A DNA stretch of 64,000 nucleotides from Acidovorax sp. sic0104 (GTDB lineage Bacteria; Pseudomonadota; Gammaproteobacteria; Burkholderiales; Burkholderiaceae_C). Shown in pieces: positions 62,055-64,000 of this stretch. The translations under genes and the position numbers were made by a program. Under the pieces are notes generated by a model. That model had not been told where the DNA came from. It saw nothing but the letters and a program-made list of their open reading frames with translations, and did no database searches. Location of the stretch: the NCBI RefSeq assembly GCF_019219095.1, contig NZ_JAHUWH010000009.1:124001-188000 (forward strand). Reading direction: 5' to 3'. The number at the start of each line of letters is the position of its first letter. Position 1 is the stretch's first letter.

Positions 62055-64000
62055 TCAGAGCGGCGCGCGCTGCTGCAGTGCGAAGGGCGGCAGTCCCTTG
62101 AGCAGGCGCTGGCCGTAGCTCGTGCGCACGAGGCGCTTGTCGTAGCAGTACACATGGGCCTGGTCTTCCTCGGTGCGGATGGCGCGGCCCACCCATTGCG
62201 CCAGGCGGATGGCGGTGGCGGGCACCACCAGCTCGCTGAACGGGTCGCGACCCACGGCGCGCAGCCACTCGGCACGGGCCTCGCCCACGGGGTCGTCGGG
62301 CGGGGCGAACGGCAGCTTGGTGATGAAGACCGACTCGCACAGCCGCCCGGGCAAATCCAGCCCCTCGCCGAAGGACTGCATGCCGAAGATGACCGAGGGC
62401 TCGCCGTTCTCCACCCGCTCTCGGTGGCGTTTGAGCAACTGCGTGCGCGGCAGCGCGTTTTGCACCAGCACCACGCTGCGCATGGCGGTGGGCAGCGCAT
62501 CCACGGCCTGGCGCATCTGCTCGCGCGAGGTGAACAGCACCAGCGCGCCGTACTCTACCCGTGCGATGTCGTGCAGCAGTGCATCGACCATCTCGGCGGT
62601 GAATTGCGCGGCGTTCTTGGGGTCGGCGCGTGTCTCTGCGGCGATCAGCGTGCCCTGCGCGGCGTAGTTGAAGGGGCTCGGGACCTCCAGCGTGGTGGTG
62701 GTCTCGTCGCCATGCAGACCCGCTTCGCGCAGGAAGAAGTCGAAATTGCCGCAGCTGTTGAGCGTGGCCGATGTGAGCACCGCGCCGCGCACCGCGTTCC
62801 ACAGGTGGTTGCGCAGTGTGGTGCCGGGCAGGATGGGGCTGGCGTGGCCCTTGACCACGATGAAGTCGCCATCGACTTCCAGCGTGAACCATTTGGCTGC
62901 TGGCACCGCGCCTTCGGGTGCGTCCTGCAGCAGCAGCTGCGCGGTGGCGTGCAGCTCTTCCAGCCGCGGCGCGAGCATGCCGATCTGCGCGTACAGCGTG
63001 GACAGGCGCTTGGCCTCTTCCGGCTTGTCGCGCATCTCGGCCCGCAGGGCTTTGCTGATGGCTCGCAGGGCCTCGAGGAACCCGTCAGCGCTGGCGGCCA
63101 GCAGCCCCAGCGGGGCGATGAGCGGCTCGGGCAGCTCGCCGCGCGGAACCCGCACGCGCGCCGGCCCCCAGGTGTCCTTCTGGCTCTTGAGCGTGGGGCC
63201 GTACACGTCCATCACGATGCGCGCCAGGTCCTGCAGCGTCTGGCGCAGCTGCGCCGCATGGCGCGGGATGTCGGCAATCTCTTGGACCTCCAGCAGCGCA
63301 CCGATGCGCAGGCCCCGGCTGGAAAGCCGCTCGATCCAGGTGATGCGCGACATGTCCATGCTGCAGGCGAACTGCTGCAGCGCAGTGGCGGGCAGGTGGT
63401 GGGCCTCGTCGAGCACCAGGAGGCAGTTGTCCAGTTCGGGCAGCACGCGCGCGCCGAGCGACGACAGCAGCAGGTCGTGGTTGGCCACGATCACCTGCGC
63501 GCCCACCAGCTCCTTGCGCTTGTCGTAGTAGGTGCACTGGCTGAAGGCGGGGCAGTGCTTGCCGGTGCACGAAGCGCCCTCGGCCGCCACGGGGCTCCAC
63601 ACCTCGGGCTCGGGCGGGGTCTCCAGGCTGTCGCGGTCGCCGTCCCATGCGCCCTTGGCCAGGGTCTGCGCCATGGCGCCGTAGAACTGGATGCGCGCCT
63701 CGGTCTCCTGCCGGGGGCGCTTGGCGCGGGCGGCGGCCTCCTCCTCGGCAAACAGATCGTCCTCATCGGTTTCTTCCGCCTCCCCCGTGCCCGCAAGGCG
63801 GTCGAGCTTGAGCTTGCACACATAGCGCCCGCGCCCCTTGGCCAGCGCAAACTTGAAGGGCTGGGGCATCAGCGCGGCCAGCGCGGGCAGGTCCTTGTTG
63901 ACCAGCTGCTCCTGCAGCGCCACGGTGGCGGTGGAGATCAGTACCCGCGTGCCGCGCGACAGTGCCAGCGCGATGGCGGGGGCGCAATAGGCCAGCGACT
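62055..64000 (-). CDS. dinG: DinG-family ATP-dependent DNA helicase (5' end beyond right edge)
   Basis: About 648 residues of the protein are present; the N-terminal Walker A part lies past the right edge. The four iron-sulphur Cys are visible (CKLKLD, then GASCTGKHCPAFSQCTYY), followed by VLDEAHH (Walker B, DEAH) and the C-terminal helicase motifs VLTSATLNSCGNFDFF, LFTSREQMRQAV, FGEGLDLPG and QWVGRAIRTEED. It unwinds DNA, including R-loops and forked substrates. The acidic/basic insert GEAEETDEDDLFAEEEAAAR is variable in the family. Confidence 0.93.
   Translation of the reverse strand, partial: SLAYCAPAIALALSRGTRVLISTATVALQEQLVNKDLPALAALMPQPFKFALAKGRGRYVCKLKLDRLAGTGEAEETDEDDLFAEEEAAARAKRPRQETEARIQFYGAMAQTLAKGAWDGDRDSLETPPEPEVWSPVAAEGASCTGKHCPAFSQCTYYDKRKELVGAQVIVANHDLLLSSLGARVLPELDNCLLVLDEAHHLPATALQQFACSMDMSRITWIERLSSRGLRIGALLEVQEIADIPRHAAQLRQTLQDLARIVMDVYGPTLKSQKDTWGPARVRVPRGELPEPLIAPLGLLAASADGFLEALRAISKALRAEMRDKPEEAKRLSTLYAQIGMLAPRLEELHATAQLLLQDAPEGAVPAAKWFTLEVDGDFIVVKGHASPILPGTTLRNHLWNAVRGAVLTSATLNSCGNFDFFLREAGLHGDETTTTLEVPSPFNYAAQGTLIAAETRADPKNAAQFTAEMVDALLHDIARVEYGALVLFTSREQMRQAVDALPTAMRSVVLVQNALPRTQLLKRHRERVENGEPSVIFGMQSFGEGLDLPGRLCESVFITKLPFAPPDDPVGEARAEWLRAVGRDPFSELVVPATAIRLAQWVGRAIRTEEDQAHVYCYDKRLVRTSYGQRLLKGLPPFALQQRAPL

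Overview
The window looks like chromosomal DNA of a GC-rich betaproteobacterium of the family Comamonadaceae (Acidovorax or a close relative). The reasons are strongly C/G-biased third positions with long open shadow frames, several dispersed intergenic repeats of types I associate with that family, long-form leuA, tau- and liv-type ABC operons, and CueR-regulated copper genes. No IS elements, phage genes, CRISPR arrays, tRNAs or rRNAs were seen. Most of the window reads as ordinary core and metabolic chromosome.

Layout. 1-6.1 kb: a minus-strand operon of seven genes, four junctions of which are ATGA overlaps, for uptake and breakdown of an amino-acid-like compound (polar amino-acid ABC transporter, amidase, binding protein, ornithine-cyclodeaminase-family enzyme, DadA-type oxidase), with a divergent GlxA/AraC regulator. 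7.4-11.8 kb: chemoreceptor, amino-acid-binding protein, class II aldolase and beta-class GST. 11.9-18.3 kb: TauABC-like transporter, MFS permease, Old Yellow Enzyme and hemerythrin-like protein. 18.4-24.6 kb: second chemoreceptor, then a copper module (copA; copZ-cueR) with two promoters of the 19-bp-spacer MerR type. 24.6-33.4 kb: TetR regulator and a LivGHMKF-like operon ending in an acyl-CoA synthetase, followed by an enoyl-CoA hydratase-family protein; the cargo is probably an organic acid. 33.4-35.7 kb: a low-GC segment with an exported GH42-like glycosidase, suggesting transfer. 35.7-37.8 kb: rdgC and a His-rich Spy/LTXXQ protein.

37.8-38.9 kb is a gene-free stretch and the most interesting part. 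It holds four perfect TTATCCACA DnaA boxes, one near-perfect box, and two co-linear ~200-bp modules 534 bp apart. Each module ends in DnaA box, short GC-rich spacer, CTCTACTACTAC (DnaA-trio-like) and AT-rich DNA. That is the layout of a bacterial origin unwinding core, but there is no dnaA, dnaN, gyrB or rpmH beside it. It may be a displaced or duplicated oriC, or a DnaA-titrating locus.

38.9-49 kb: a giant GAF/PAS/GGDEF/EAL protein, a MerR regulator coupled to a hotdog thioesterase, DAHP synthase, an NlpC/P60 lipoprotein, and leuA preceded by a 28-residue leader peptide with four rare CTA leucine codons (transcription attenuation). 49-57 kb: a DGPF protein, a large WG-repeat membrane protein, and a DGPF/SRPBCC/VOC/ECF42 sigma-factor cluster. 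57-64 kb: RNase H-like protein, DUF3297, DEDDh exonuclease, PHA-depolymerase-like esterase with a ribbon-helix-helix regulator and its likely operator, a small hydrophilic protein, a pyridoxamine-oxidase-fold stress protein and a DinG helicase cut by the right edge.
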